This document shows, piece after piece, positions 30,486-37,442 of a DNA stretch of 64,000 nt; within the stretch, counting starts at the first letter, position 1, and the number at the start of each line of letters is the position of its first letter. Under the pieces are notes generated by a model. That model searched no databases, was not told the DNA's origin, and saw only the letters and a list, made by a program, of their open reading frames with translations. This stretch comes from Nakamurella aerolata (GTDB lineage Bacteria; Actinomycetota; Actinomycetes; Mycobacteriales; Nakamurellaceae): positions 372,001 through 436,000 of the forward strand of contig NZ_JABEND010000002.1 in NCBI RefSeq assembly GCF_013002705.1, in the 5' to 3' direction. A program made the position numbers and the translations under genes.

Positions 30486-31828
30486 TGGGCGCGGGCACCG
30501 ATGCTGATCGGCTGCGGACCGGCCGGGGTACCGCAGCACCCTCCTGCGCTGGCGGCGCTGTCGGTGTCGTCGTCGAACAGGCCGGCGCCGTGGCAGACGC
30601 CGGTGTCCGGCAGCCTGAGCTGTACGGCGTTCGCCGCTTCCAGGTCGCCGGCCAGCGCGGCCGCGATCGAGCGGACCTGCTCGAAGCCGGTCATCGCCAG
30701 GAACGACGGTGCCCGTCCGTAGGACTTGAGCCCGGCCAGGTACAGCCCAGTGTCGGGCTGGGCCAGCACGTCGTGTCCGTGTGGCTGCACCGTGCCGCAG
30801 GAGTGGACGTTCGGGTCGATCCCCGGGGCCAAACGGGCCGGGGCCTGCAGTCGCGGATCCAGGTCCAGCAGCACCTCCGACAGGAACGAAAGGTCCGGCC
30901 GGAACCCGGTCACGCCGATGACCTGGTCGACGTCGTCGATCCGGCGGCCGTCGCCGCCGACCAGAACCACCTGCCCGTGGGCCGCATCCTCGATCGCGGT
31001 GGTGCGGAAGCCGGTGACAACCTCGATCAGGCCGGCGTCGACGGCCTGCCGGACCTTGACGCCGAGGGCGCCCCGCGCGGGTAGTTCGTCGGCCTCGCCG
31101 CCGCCGTAGGAGTCGCCGATCTGGCCACGGCGCAGCGCCCACACCACCCGAGAATCGTTGGTGTGCAACGGCTCGCTGGTGAGCGCGATCAGCGCCGTCA
31201 GCGCTGACGCACCGGATCCGACCACGACCGTCTTACGGCCGGCGTACACCGTCGCGTCGGCCGCGGGGTTCGGCATCCCGTACAAGATCCGGTCGGCGTG
31301 GGCGGACTCGCCGGCGACCGGGTATCCCTCCGCGCCCAACGGGTTCGGCCGACCGAGAGTGCCACTCGCATCGATCACCGCACGCGCCGCGACCCGCTCG
31401 ATCGATCCGTCCGGGCGCTCGACGTGCACCATGAACGGCTGCGCGTCGCGACCAGACTCCACCAGCAGGTCCCGATCCCGCCGGGCCACCCCGATCACCC
31501 GGGCCCCGGTCCGCACCCGAGCACCCAGCGCGTCGGCCAGCGGCGCCAGGTAGGCGCTCACCCACTCGGCGCCGGTCGGGTACCGGTCGGACTCCGGCGC
31601 CTGCCAGCCGGTGGGCGCCAGCAGGTCCGCCGCCGCCGGGGACACCAGCTCCGCCCAGGTCGAGAACAACCGCACATGCCCCCACGACTGCACCGCGGCC
31701 GCCGTGTGCTCGCCCTGCTCCAGCACCACGACCGGCTGGTCGCGGCCGACCAGCTCGGCCGCGGCGGCCAGGCCGATCGGCCCCGACCCGATCACCACGA
31801 CCGGCAACTCCGCACTCGACGACGACAC
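30482..31828 (-). CDS. FAD-dependent oxidoreductase of the ars operon (ArsO-like)
   Basis: Flavin-containing monooxygenase-like protein of 448 residues. It has an FAD motif near the N-terminus (VVVIGSGPIGLAAAAELV), an NAD(P) motif (KTVVVGSGASALTALIAL), the segment VTGFRPDLSFL, and a cysteine-bearing C-terminus (GGCCGTPAG). Related flavoproteins recur in actinobacterial ars operons and are often called ArsO; their reaction is unsettled to my knowledge. The GTG at 31828 is taken as the start, with AAGGG upstream. It is the first gene of the leftward operon, divergent from arsR across a 72-bp gap. Confidence 0.88.
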   Translation of the reverse strand: MSSSSAELPVVVIGSGPIGLAAAAELVGRDQPVVVLEQGEHTAAAVQSWGHVRLFSTWAELVSPAAADLLAPTGWQAPESDRYPTGAEWVSAYLAPLADALGARVRTGARVIGVARRDRDLLVESGRDAQPFMVHVERPDGSIERVAARAVIDASGTLGRPNPLGAEGYPVAGESAHADRILYGMPNPAADATVYAGRKTVVVGSGASALTALIALTSEPLHTNDSRVVWALRRGQIGDSYGGGEADELPARGALGVKVRQAVDAGLIEVVTGFRTTAIEDAAHGQVVLVGGDGRRIDDVDQVIGVTGFRPDLSFLSEVLLDLDPRLQAPARLAPGIDPNVHSCGTVQPHGHDVLAQPDTGLYLAGLKSYGRAPSFLAMTGFEQVRSIAAALAGDLEAANAVQLRLPDTGVCHGAGLFDDDTDSAASAGGCCGTPAGPQPISIGARAQ

Positions 31829-31851
31829 CGCAACCACATCCCTTGAATAGA

Positions 31852-31867
31852 CGCTTATCGATATGCG
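31852..31867. promoter_or_regulatory. Candidate ArsR operator
   Basis: CGCTTATCGATATGCG is a 16-bp palindrome with one mismatched pair, centred on TATCGATA. It lies in the short gap between the divergent flavoprotein and arsR genes, so one bound repressor could control both transcripts. The surrounding bases are clearly richer in A and T than the flanks. Confidence 0.6.
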
Positions 31868-31900
31868 CCCATCTTGCGCACTGGATCGACAGTTGTCAAT

Positions 31901-32278
31901 ATGGAGGGCATGACCACCGCAGAACAACTCGCCACCCGCTCGTCGACCCCGGCCTGCGACGACGGAGTCTGCGGCGCGGCCGGGATGACCGTCCCGGACT
32001 CGGAGCGAACCGCCGCAGTGTTCAAAGCTCTCGCCGACCCGGTCCGGCTCCGCCTCTATTCGCGTATCGCGGCCACCGGCGGCGAAACCTGTGTCTGCGA
32101 CATCCAGGACGTCGGGGTCTCCCAACCCACCGTGTCCCACCACCTGCGCAAGCTCCGCGACGCGGGCCTCATCGACTGCGAGCGCCGCGGGACCTGGGTG
32201 TACTACTGGGCCGTTCCCGGCGCCCTCGGCCCGCTCGCCAGCGTGCTGGACGCCCACACCCAGCTCATCACCCGCTGA
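31901..32278 (+). CDS. arsR: ArsR-family arsenical-responsive repressor
   Basis: Winged-helix repressor released from DNA by arsenite; 125 residues. The ligand motif ETCVCDI (Cys64, Cys66) precedes the recognition helix SQPTVSHHLRKLRDAGL, the arrangement of the E. coli-type sensor. An extra pair, Cys19 and Cys24, lies in the N-terminal arm and could complete the site. ATG 31901 and ATG 31910 are both possible starts; GGAGG at 31903-31907 is close to the second. It is followed after one base by the acetyltransferase gene. Confidence 0.93.
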   Translation: MEGMTTAEQLATRSSTPACDDGVCGAAGMTVPDSERTAAVFKALADPVRLRLYSRIAATGGETCVCDIQDVGVSQPTVSHHLRKLRDAGLIDCERRGTWVYYWAVPGALGPLASVLDAHTQLITR

Positions 32279-32279
32279 C

Positions 32280-32771
32280 GTGCACCAGCCGGTGACCATC
32301 CGTCCGATGACTGCCGGTGATTGGCCGGCCGTCGAGGCGATCTACGAAGCGGGCCTGGCCGCCGGCAACGCCACCTTCGAGACCACCACACCCACCTGGG
32401 AACAGTTCGACGCCGGGAAGCTGCGCGACCACCGGTTCGTGGCCACCGACGGCACCCGGATCCTCGGCTGGGTCGCGGCATCGCCGGTCTCGACCAGGGA
32501 CGTCTACGCCGGTGTCGTCGAGCACTCCGTCTACGTCGACCCCGCGCACGCCGGCCGAGGCATCGGCACCGCACTCCTCCAAGCGCTCATCGCCTCGACC
32601 GAGACTGCTGGGATCTGGACCGTTCAATCCTCGATCTTCCCCGAGAACACCGCCAGCCTCGCCCTGCACCACCGAGCCGGCTTCCGCACCATCGGCACCC
32701 GCGAACGCATCGCCCAATACCACGGCCTCTGGCGCGACACCATCCTGGTCGAACGACGCAGCCGGACATAG
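32280..32771 (+). CDS. arsN1: GNAT acetyltransferase, phosphinothricin/arsinothricin type (ArsN1-like)
   Basis: N-acetyltransferase of 163 residues in the Pat/ArsN1 family, which acetylates the amino group of phosphinothricin or its arsenic analogue arsinothricin. Visible features are the N-terminal TIRPMTAGDWPAVEAIY, NATFETTTPTWEQFD, the acetyl-CoA loop HAGRGIGTALLQALI, the family block WTVQSSIFPENTASLALH, and GLWRDTILVERR at the C-terminus. Its position directly after arsR suggests a role against an organoarsenical antibiotic. GTG 32280 is the chosen start; GTG 32292 is possible. Confidence 0.88.
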   Translation: MHQPVTIRPMTAGDWPAVEAIYEAGLAAGNATFETTTPTWEQFDAGKLRDHRFVATDGTRILGWVAASPVSTRDVYAGVVEHSVYVDPAHAGRGIGTALLQALIASTETAGIWTVQSSIFPENTASLALHHRAGFRTIGTRERIAQYHGLWRDTILVERRSRT

Positions 32772-32784
32772 TCGAGAAACGATC

Positions 32785-32884
32785 GTTCGCGTTACACCCA
32801 GACTGGTTGGGTGTCTCCGCAGTTCGCGAGTGTAAAGAAACCCGTGTAGACATCAATGTCACGCTGTCAGGGGTTCGCGTTACA
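32785..32884. promoter_or_regulatory. Repeat-rich control or recombination site ahead of the resolvase gene
   Basis: GTTCGCGTTACA occurs at 32785-32796 and again at 32873-32884, ending 9 bp before the resolvase start; a related GTTCGCGAGTGTAA lies at 32822-32835. An inverted repeat, ACACCCA / TGGGTGT, sits at 32794-32800 and 32808-32814. Several binding sites upstream of a serine recombinase gene are typical of a res site or an autoregulatory region. Which one this is cannot be told from sequence. Confidence 0.5.
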
Positions 32885-32893
32885 GTCCGGCTC

Positions 32894-33490
32894 ATGAGGA
32901 TCGGCTACGGACGGGTCTCCACCCGCGACCAACACCCAGAAGCGCAACACGACGCACTCACCGCCGCCGGCTGCGAACAGATCTACCTCGATCACGCCTC
33001 CGGGAAACTCGCCCGCCGACCCGAGCTGGACAAGGCCCTCGTTGCCGCCGGCAGAACCGGCGACCAACTGATCATCACCAAACTCGACCGACTCGGCCGA
33101 TCGCTGGAACACCTCATCGACCTCTCCAACGACCTCCAACAGCGCGGTGTCGACCTGGTCGTGCTCGACCAGGGCATCGACACATCCACGGCAGTGGGCC
33201 GCATGTTCTTCCAGATCCTCGGCGCGATCGCCGAATTCGAGCACGCCTTAATGTCAGAACGCACCCGCGACGGCCTCGCCGCCGCCCGGGAACGGGGCCG
33301 CACCGGCGGTCAGAAACCCAAGCTCGGTACCCGTCAAGCGAAGATGGCCCGGCAGATGTACGACGAAACCGATGACCACGGCCGGCACCGCTACACCGTC
33401 GCCCAGATCGCCGCCGAATTCGGCGTCACCCGACCCACCATCTACCGCTACCTCGACCAGGCTCCGTCAGCCGAATCAGTCGTCAGTTAG
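32894..33490 (+). CDS. Serine recombinase (resolvase/invertase family)
   Basis: Small serine recombinase of 198 residues. The catalytic Ser is in GYGRVSTRDQ near the N-terminus. DRLGRSLEHLI and FFQILGAIAEFEHALMSERTRDGL cover the conserved catalytic core and dimer helix. A C-terminal helix-turn-helix reads YTVAQIAAEFGVTRPTIYRYL. The length is typical of Tn3-type resolvases; no transposase is present. It lies in the same block as the ars genes and may have mobilised it. Confidence 0.92.
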   Translation: MRIGYGRVSTRDQHPEAQHDALTAAGCEQIYLDHASGKLARRPELDKALVAAGRTGDQLIITKLDRLGRSLEHLIDLSNDLQQRGVDLVVLDQGIDTSTAVGRMFFQILGAIAEFEHALMSERTRDGLAAARERGRTGGQKPKLGTRQAKMARQMYDETDDHGRHRYTVAQIAAEFGVTRPTIYRYLDQAPSAESVVS

Positions 33491-33706
33491 GAGTTCCTGG
33501 AAAGCCTCGCAGTCGACGGCATGCCACTCTCGAACCAGCACATCATCACCGTCACGAATCACTTCGGCGTGCCATGGAAGACAACTCGCGCACGGCCAGA
33601 TCGCGTATGGCGTTCCATCCTCGTCCTCTGCTGCAAGGTCGATCGAACCGACGGGCGCGGTGTAGTTCGTATTCGGCTTCCGTGGCCCTGCATCGCCAGC
33701 GCTCAT
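33476..33706 (-). CDS. Small hypothetical protein with a cysteine/histidine cluster
   Basis: Not recognised. The 76-residue frame overlaps the resolvase 3' end tail to tail by 15 bp. It contains GSIDLAAEDEDGTPYAIWP, then CASCLPWHAEVI and REWHAVDCEAF. The C-x2-C pair and the later His and Cys could bind zinc. The balanced composition argues for a real protein, but no clear ribosome site precedes ATG 33706. Confidence 0.45.
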   Translation of the reverse strand: MSAGDAGPRKPNTNYTAPVGSIDLAAEDEDGTPYAIWPCASCLPWHAEVIRDGDDVLVREWHAVDCEAFQELLTDD

Positions 33707-33949
33707 CAGGACACCGTAGAAGGGCCAGAGGCACGCGGCTACATGTCCGGGCTATCAGATGCCTCGTTTGACGATCGTCAAATAAGACGGGGTGCCCTGG
33801 ATCACCAGGGCTCGTTGCGTGTCTGCCGCGCAAGGCGGAGTAGCTCTTCGGCGACCTCCGTCTGAAGGGGAAACGCCCGCTCAATACCCACTCCCCCTGG
33901 GGTCTGCTCGATCAGGCGAACTCGACGCACCGCATCCGCCAGGATCGAT
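33707..33949. other. Right end of the island, no confident gene
   Basis: On the minus strand, an open frame without a start codon runs from the right junction to a TGA at 33802-33804. It reads ILADAVRRVRLIEQTPGG and then FPLQTEVAEELLRLARQ. Its composition is protein-like, so it may be the remnant of a truncated gene. It is in a different frame from the vapB start codons beside it, so a frameshifted single gene is the alternative. Nothing else is seen here. Confidence 0.35.
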
Positions 33950-33988
33950 GAGTAGGTCGTCGTCGATGTCCAACGTGGTTCGCCTCAT
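33950..33988 (-). pseudogene. vapB: vapB antitoxin, probable 5' codons
   Basis: From ATG 33988 the minus strand encodes MRRTTLDIDDDLL, a near-consensus start of a VapB ribbon-helix-helix antitoxin, and then loses similarity (IDPGGC and a stop 35 codons on). This is the part missing from the vapB remnant at 28168-28356. Joining the two with about two codons between gives the normal spacing between the strand and the ARRERRS helix. The segment is short, so identity rests on the signature and the geometry. Confidence 0.5.
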
Positions 33989-34063
33989 CTGATGTTACTG
34001 CATCACTGCATCGGCGCATCTGTCAGAGCGGCAGGGATGTTCGATCGGCTCGACCGGTAGCGA

Positions 34064-34468
34064 TCACGAGAGCGCCGCGTCGTCGTAGCGGGCTCTGGCG
34101 GCGTCCACCGCTGGCATGTGTTGCTCTGCCCAGCGTTTGAGATGCTCGATCGGCTCCAACAGTGAAAGGCCGAGGTCGGTGAGCGCGTAGTCCACCCGCA
34201 CCGGCACCGACGGGGTGACGGAGCGCCGCACCAGGCCGTCCCGTTCCAGGTTGCGCAGGGTCTGGGTGAGCATCTTCTGGCTGACCGCCGCGATCCGGTC
34301 GCGCAGCTGCGAGTAGCGCATCGGTTGCTCGCCGAGGGCGCAGATCACCAGCGAGACCCACTTGTCGCCGATCCGGTCGAGCAGCCGGCGGCTGGGACAC
34401 CGCGCCAGATAGGCATCAAATGCTTCGGCAGCCAGTTCGCGACGATGTTGCGCGGTCTGCGTTGCCAT
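34064..34468 (-). CDS. HxlR-family transcriptional regulator
   Basis: Winged-helix regulator of 134 residues with the family pattern CPSRRLLDRIGDKWVSLVI (one Cys near the N-terminus), MRYSQLRDRIAAVSQKMLTQTLRNLERDGLV, and YALTDLGLSLLEPI. GGAGGTGCCG precedes ATG 34468. It is divergent from the oxidoreductase gene at 34618, the usual arrangement for HxlR regulators that answer to quinones, aldehydes or disulfide stress. Confidence 0.93.
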   Translation of the reverse strand: MATQTAQHRRELAAEAFDAYLARCPSRRLLDRIGDKWVSLVICALGEQPMRYSQLRDRIAAVSQKMLTQTLRNLERDGLVRRSVTPSVPVRVDYALTDLGLSLLEPIEHLKRWAEQHMPAVDAARARYDDAALS

Positions 34469-34487
34469 CGGCACCTCCGTGAACCTA

Positions 34488-34505
34488 GGGCACTCTGAAG
34501 TGCCC
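34488..34505. promoter_or_regulatory. Candidate HxlR operator
   Basis: GGGCACT at 34488-34494 and AGTGCCC at 34499-34505 form a perfect 7-bp inverted repeat with a 4-bp spacer. It lies 20 bp upstream of the regulator start, within the 149-bp divergent gap, which suits control of both genes. Confidence 0.6.
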
Positions 34506-34617
34506 ACTCCCCATAAGAGAGCAACGTTACCAGTATGGAGTTGTGGGCCGGAGCGGCTCATCCCGGAGGTGGTGGAGTTACGGCCACCGGGCAGCGAACT
34601 CGTTGGTAGGAGCAGAC

Positions 34618-35511
34618 ATGAAGGCAGTAGTGGCACGAGCCGGTCGGCAGTACGCGGAGCTGGAAGAGTCGCCGGAGCCGACACCGGCGGCCGGAGAGGT
34701 ATTGGTACGAGTCGGTGCCGCCGCCGTCAACCCGGCGGATCTGTTGGTGGAGCAGGGTGTTCTGCGGGAGCCGTTCGGCCTTCCGGACGTGGTGGGCGAC
34801 GGCTACGACTTCGCCGGCGAGGTAGCCGCGCTCGGCGCCGGCGTCACCGACCTTGCCGTCGGCGACCGGGTGGCCGGCTTGGCCGCCGACCTCAGCCGCA
34901 AACCCCGTGCGCACGCCGACATCGTTGCGGTGCCAAGAGATTCGGTGGCACCGGTTCCGCGAGGGCTTGAGCTGACCGCGGCCGCAACCGTTCCGCTCAC
35001 CGCCCTCACCGCGGATCAGGCGCTCGACGATCTCGGTGATCCGGCCGGCCGGTCGCTGCTGATCACCGGTGCGGCGGGCGGTGTCGGCGGTTTCGCGGTT
35101 CGGCTGGCTGCCGACCGCGGGTGGCAGGTCAGCGCGCTTGCCCGGCCCACCGACAAGGACTTCGTCATCGGGGCCGGCGCGACCGACCTGCTGACGACGC
35201 TGCCGCGGGCCGAGTTCGATGTGGTATTCGACGCCGCCGGGCTGCAGGAAACCGCGCTCGCGGCGGTGCGTGACGGTGGCCGGTTCCACGGCGTGATGCC
35301 GGTGGCGGTGCCAACGTCGGAGCGGGGGATCGAGACCAGCGCGGTGTTGGTGCAACCGGACGCCGCACGGCTTGCCGAATTGCTGGAACTGGTGGCGGAC
35401 GGCCGGTTGACGGTGCGGATCGCCGGCACGGTGCCGCTGAAGGACTTCCGCACCGCCTACGACGCGCTGGCCTCCGGCGGACAGCGAGGCCGCTGGCTGT
35501 TGCGGCCGTGA
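34618..35511 (+). CDS. Quinone oxidoreductase-like MDR-family reductase
   Basis: Zinc-independent medium-chain reductase of 297 residues. It has VGAAAVNPADLLV, the GDGYDFAGEVAALG fold motif, GDRVAGL, the nucleotide motif LLITGAAGGVGGFAVRLA and the C-terminal GRLTVRI with FRTAYDALASGG. No structural-zinc cysteines are present. It probably uses NADPH to reduce quinones or enones; the substrate is unknown. GTAGGAGCAG precedes ATG 34618. It is likely under control of the divergent HxlR regulator. Confidence 0.9.
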   Translation: MKAVVARAGRQYAELEESPEPTPAAGEVLVRVGAAAVNPADLLVEQGVLREPFGLPDVVGDGYDFAGEVAALGAGVTDLAVGDRVAGLAADLSRKPRAHADIVAVPRDSVAPVPRGLELTAAATVPLTALTADQALDDLGDPAGRSLLITGAAGGVGGFAVRLAADRGWQVSALARPTDKDFVIGAGATDLLTTLPRAEFDVVFDAAGLQETALAAVRDGGRFHGVMPVAVPTSERGIETSAVLVQPDAARLAELLELVADGRLTVRIAGTVPLKDFRTAYDALASGGQRGRWLLRP

Positions 35512-35571
35512 GCCGTCTCACCTCGACCGGCCCGGGTCCGAGCCAGGTGTGGCTTGACGCGGGCCGGTCCC

Positions 35572-35590
35572 ATCGGTCAGGGTAACCTTA
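35572..35590 (+). promoter_or_regulatory. Candidate iron box (IdeR/DmdR type)
   Basis: ATCGGTCAGGGTAACCTTA matches the actinobacterial iron-box consensus TTAGGTTAGGCTAACCTAA, recalled from memory, at 14 of 19 positions by eye. A weaker overlapping copy follows, ending near 35604. It lies about 100 bp upstream of efeU, so iron repression of efeUOB is expected. Confidence 0.6.
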
Positions 35591-35687
35591 CTAAGGGTTG
35601 CCTACACTCCATCCGCGTCGCCGACGTCGCGTTGCCGTGCCGGCACCGACGGCCGCCATCCGGCGCGGACAGGAGAAGTCGTCACCG

Positions 35688-37442
35688 ATGCTTGCCACCT
35701 TCGTCATCGGCCTGCGTGAGGGCCTGGAAGCGGCGCTGATCGTCGGCATCATTGCTGCTTTCCTGCACCAGGACGGCAACGCCGCCGCGCTCCGCCGGAT
35801 GTGGCTGGGCGTCGGCCTTGCCGTGGCGCTGTGCCTCGGCATCGGCGTCACGCTCAGTGTGCTGTCCGGCAGCCTGCCGCAGCGGCAGCAGGAGATGGTG
35901 GAAGCCAGCATCGGTTTCGTCGCCGTCGCGATGGTCACCTGGATGGTGCTGTGGATGCGCAACCACTCCAAAGATCTCAAGCGCGATCTGGGCGCGGCGG
36001 TCGGCGGGGCACTCGCCAGCGGCAGCGCATTGGCGTTGGTGGGCATGGCTTTTCTGGCGGTGATCAGGGAAGGCATCGAGACCGCCGTCTTTCTGGTCGC
36101 GGCCGCTCAGACCGGCTCGGCGGCGTCCACCCTGATCGGGGCGGCGCTCGGCGTCGCGATCGCCGTGACCCTCGGATATCTGATCTATCGAGGCGGGGTC
36201 CGACTCAACCTCTCGCGGTTCTTCCGGATCACCGGCGTGGTGCTGGTTCTGGTGGCCGGCGGGGTGCTGATGTCGGCCGTTCAACATGCCTACGAAGCCG
36301 GTTGGATCACCATCGGACGCACGGTCTGGCTCGACTTCTCCGGCTTCATCGCGCCCGGCTCCGTCCAGGAATCACTGCTCACCGGGGTACTCGGAATCCG
36401 CGCCCAGCTCACCGCGATCGACCTGCTCGCCTGGCTGCTGTACGTGCTGCCGATGCTGGTGGTGGTGTGCTGGCCACCGCGTCGGCCGCTGCGCCGGCCG
36501 GTGGTGGCCCGGCTGCTGCTGGGCGCCGGGGCGGTCACCGGTGCTGCTGCGGTGACGCTGGCGCTGGTGGTCGCCCCGCCGAGCGGCCCCGCCACCGCCG
36601 GCTTCACGCTGACCGGTGCCGCCAAGGGCGACGTGCAGATCACCGTCGACCGGGTCGCCGGATCGTCGGCAACCCTCACGCTGCGCGGCACCGTCCGGAC
36701 CGCCGACGGCGAGTTCCCCGTCGACCGCACCGCTGCCGTGGAACTGGCTGGGGCGCAAGCCGTTGCCGGCCGGTCCGGTCAGCACTACACCGGCACCGCG
36801 GTCGGCCTGGCCGCACCGGGAGCGACAACGCTCAGCGCGGCGCAGGTGGCCGAGCTGAACGGTGGTCGCTACCCGATCGGCCTGCGCAGCGCGACTGGCG
36901 ATCTCACCGCAACCCGCACCCTGACCTGGACGCCGTCGCTGGTGCTGGACGTGCGCACCGCAGCCCCGCTGACGGTGGGCGGCACCGTCGTGAACGGAGT
37001 GATCGCCGAGACTGCCGCCGGCCGCACGTTCCGCGTCGACGCCGGCGGCGGCCCGATCGGCTCCGACCCGGCCAGCACCGACGCGGCCGCGGCCGCCGCC
37101 GCGACGATCGCCGCCGACCGTCAGCGATCCGAGCTGTGGGGCGTCGTGGTGCCGTGGGTGCTGGGTGTCTGGGCGGTGCTGGTGCTGGCCGCCGGGATGG
37201 TGCTGGTGCTGCGCCGGCCGGCCACCGGACGTCGCGAAGACGTCTCAGTAGCAACAACTTCGACAGCACCAACAACGTCGACAGCACCAACAACTTCGAC
37301 AGTGCCAACAACTTCGACAGTGCCAACAACCTCGGCAGCACCAGCAACTTCGACGGCACCAGCAACGTCAACCGTGCCGCCAACTACTACCGCATCGACT
37401 ACCTCTCCCGTGCCAGCCAGTACCGAAGGAGCCTCAGCATGA
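35688..37442 (+). CDS. efeU: EfeU iron permease (FTR1 family) with repetitive C-terminal tail
   Basis: Iron uptake permease, 584 residues. The two FTR1 signature motifs are present, LREGLEAALIVG and IREGIETAVFLV, within seven N-terminal helices (to about 270). An exterior domain of about 220 residues follows, then another transmembrane helix (WVLGVWAVLVLAAGMVLVL). The last 55 or so residues are (TTSTAP)-type hexapeptides encoded by an 18-bp tandem repeat at about 37250-37370. ATG 35688 is chosen because the first helix starts immediately after it. Its TGA overlaps efeO by 4 bp. Confidence 0.93.
   Translation: MLATFVIGLREGLEAALIVGIIAAFLHQDGNAAALRRMWLGVGLAVALCLGIGVTLSVLSGSLPQRQQEMVEASIGFVAVAMVTWMVLWMRNHSKDLKRDLGAAVGGALASGSALALVGMAFLAVIREGIETAVFLVAAAQTGSAASTLIGAALGVAIAVTLGYLIYRGGVRLNLSRFFRITGVVLVLVAGGVLMSAVQHAYEAGWITIGRTVWLDFSGFIAPGSVQESLLTGVLGIRAQLTAIDLLAWLLYVLPMLVVVCWPPRRPLRRPVVARLLLGAGAVTGAAAVTLALVVAPPSGPATAGFTLTGAAKGDVQITVDRVAGSSATLTLRGTVRTADGEFPVDRTAAVELAGAQAVAGRSGQHYTGTAVGLAAPGATTLSAAQVAELNGGRYPIGLRSATGDLTATRTLTWTPSLVLDVRTAAPLTVGGTVVNGVIAETAAGRTFRVDAGGGPIGSDPASTDAAAAAAATIAADRQRSELWGVVVPWVLGVWAVLVLAAGMVLVLRRPATGRREDVSVATTSTAPTTSTAPTTSTVPTTSTVPTTSAAPATSTAPATSTVPPTTTASTTSPVPASTEGASA

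Larger units (their letters stand above)
28357..33949. mobile_element. Putative ars/resolvase island inserted into vapB
   Basis: A block of about 5.6 kb carries two arsC genes, acr3, a flavoprotein gene, arsR, arsN1, a serine recombinase gene and a small hypothetical gene. It is bounded by the 3' part of vapB on the left (I codon at 28354-28356) and 13 vapB-like start codons on the right (ending 33950). Both vapB parts read on the minus strand in the order expected if one gene had been split. GAT is shared at the two edges (28354-28356, 33947-33949). A longer imperfect direct repeat is present: CCAGGGATGCGATGAG at 28361-28376 and CCAGGATCGATGAG at 33939-33952. The exact ends are inferred. Confidence 0.55.

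Noticed and set aside
30486-31142. Acr3 extended upstream by about 219 residues in the same frame
   Set aside because: The extension is Arg/Gly-rich shadow of the flavoprotein gene; GTG 30485 gives the normal Acr3 length.
33802-33985. Minus-strand frame continuing as ILADAVRRVRLIEQ next to the vapB start codons
   Set aside because: No start codon and a different frame from MRRTTLDIDDDLL. It could mean a single frameshifted gene, but it does not continue as a VapB; kept only as a note on the island edge.
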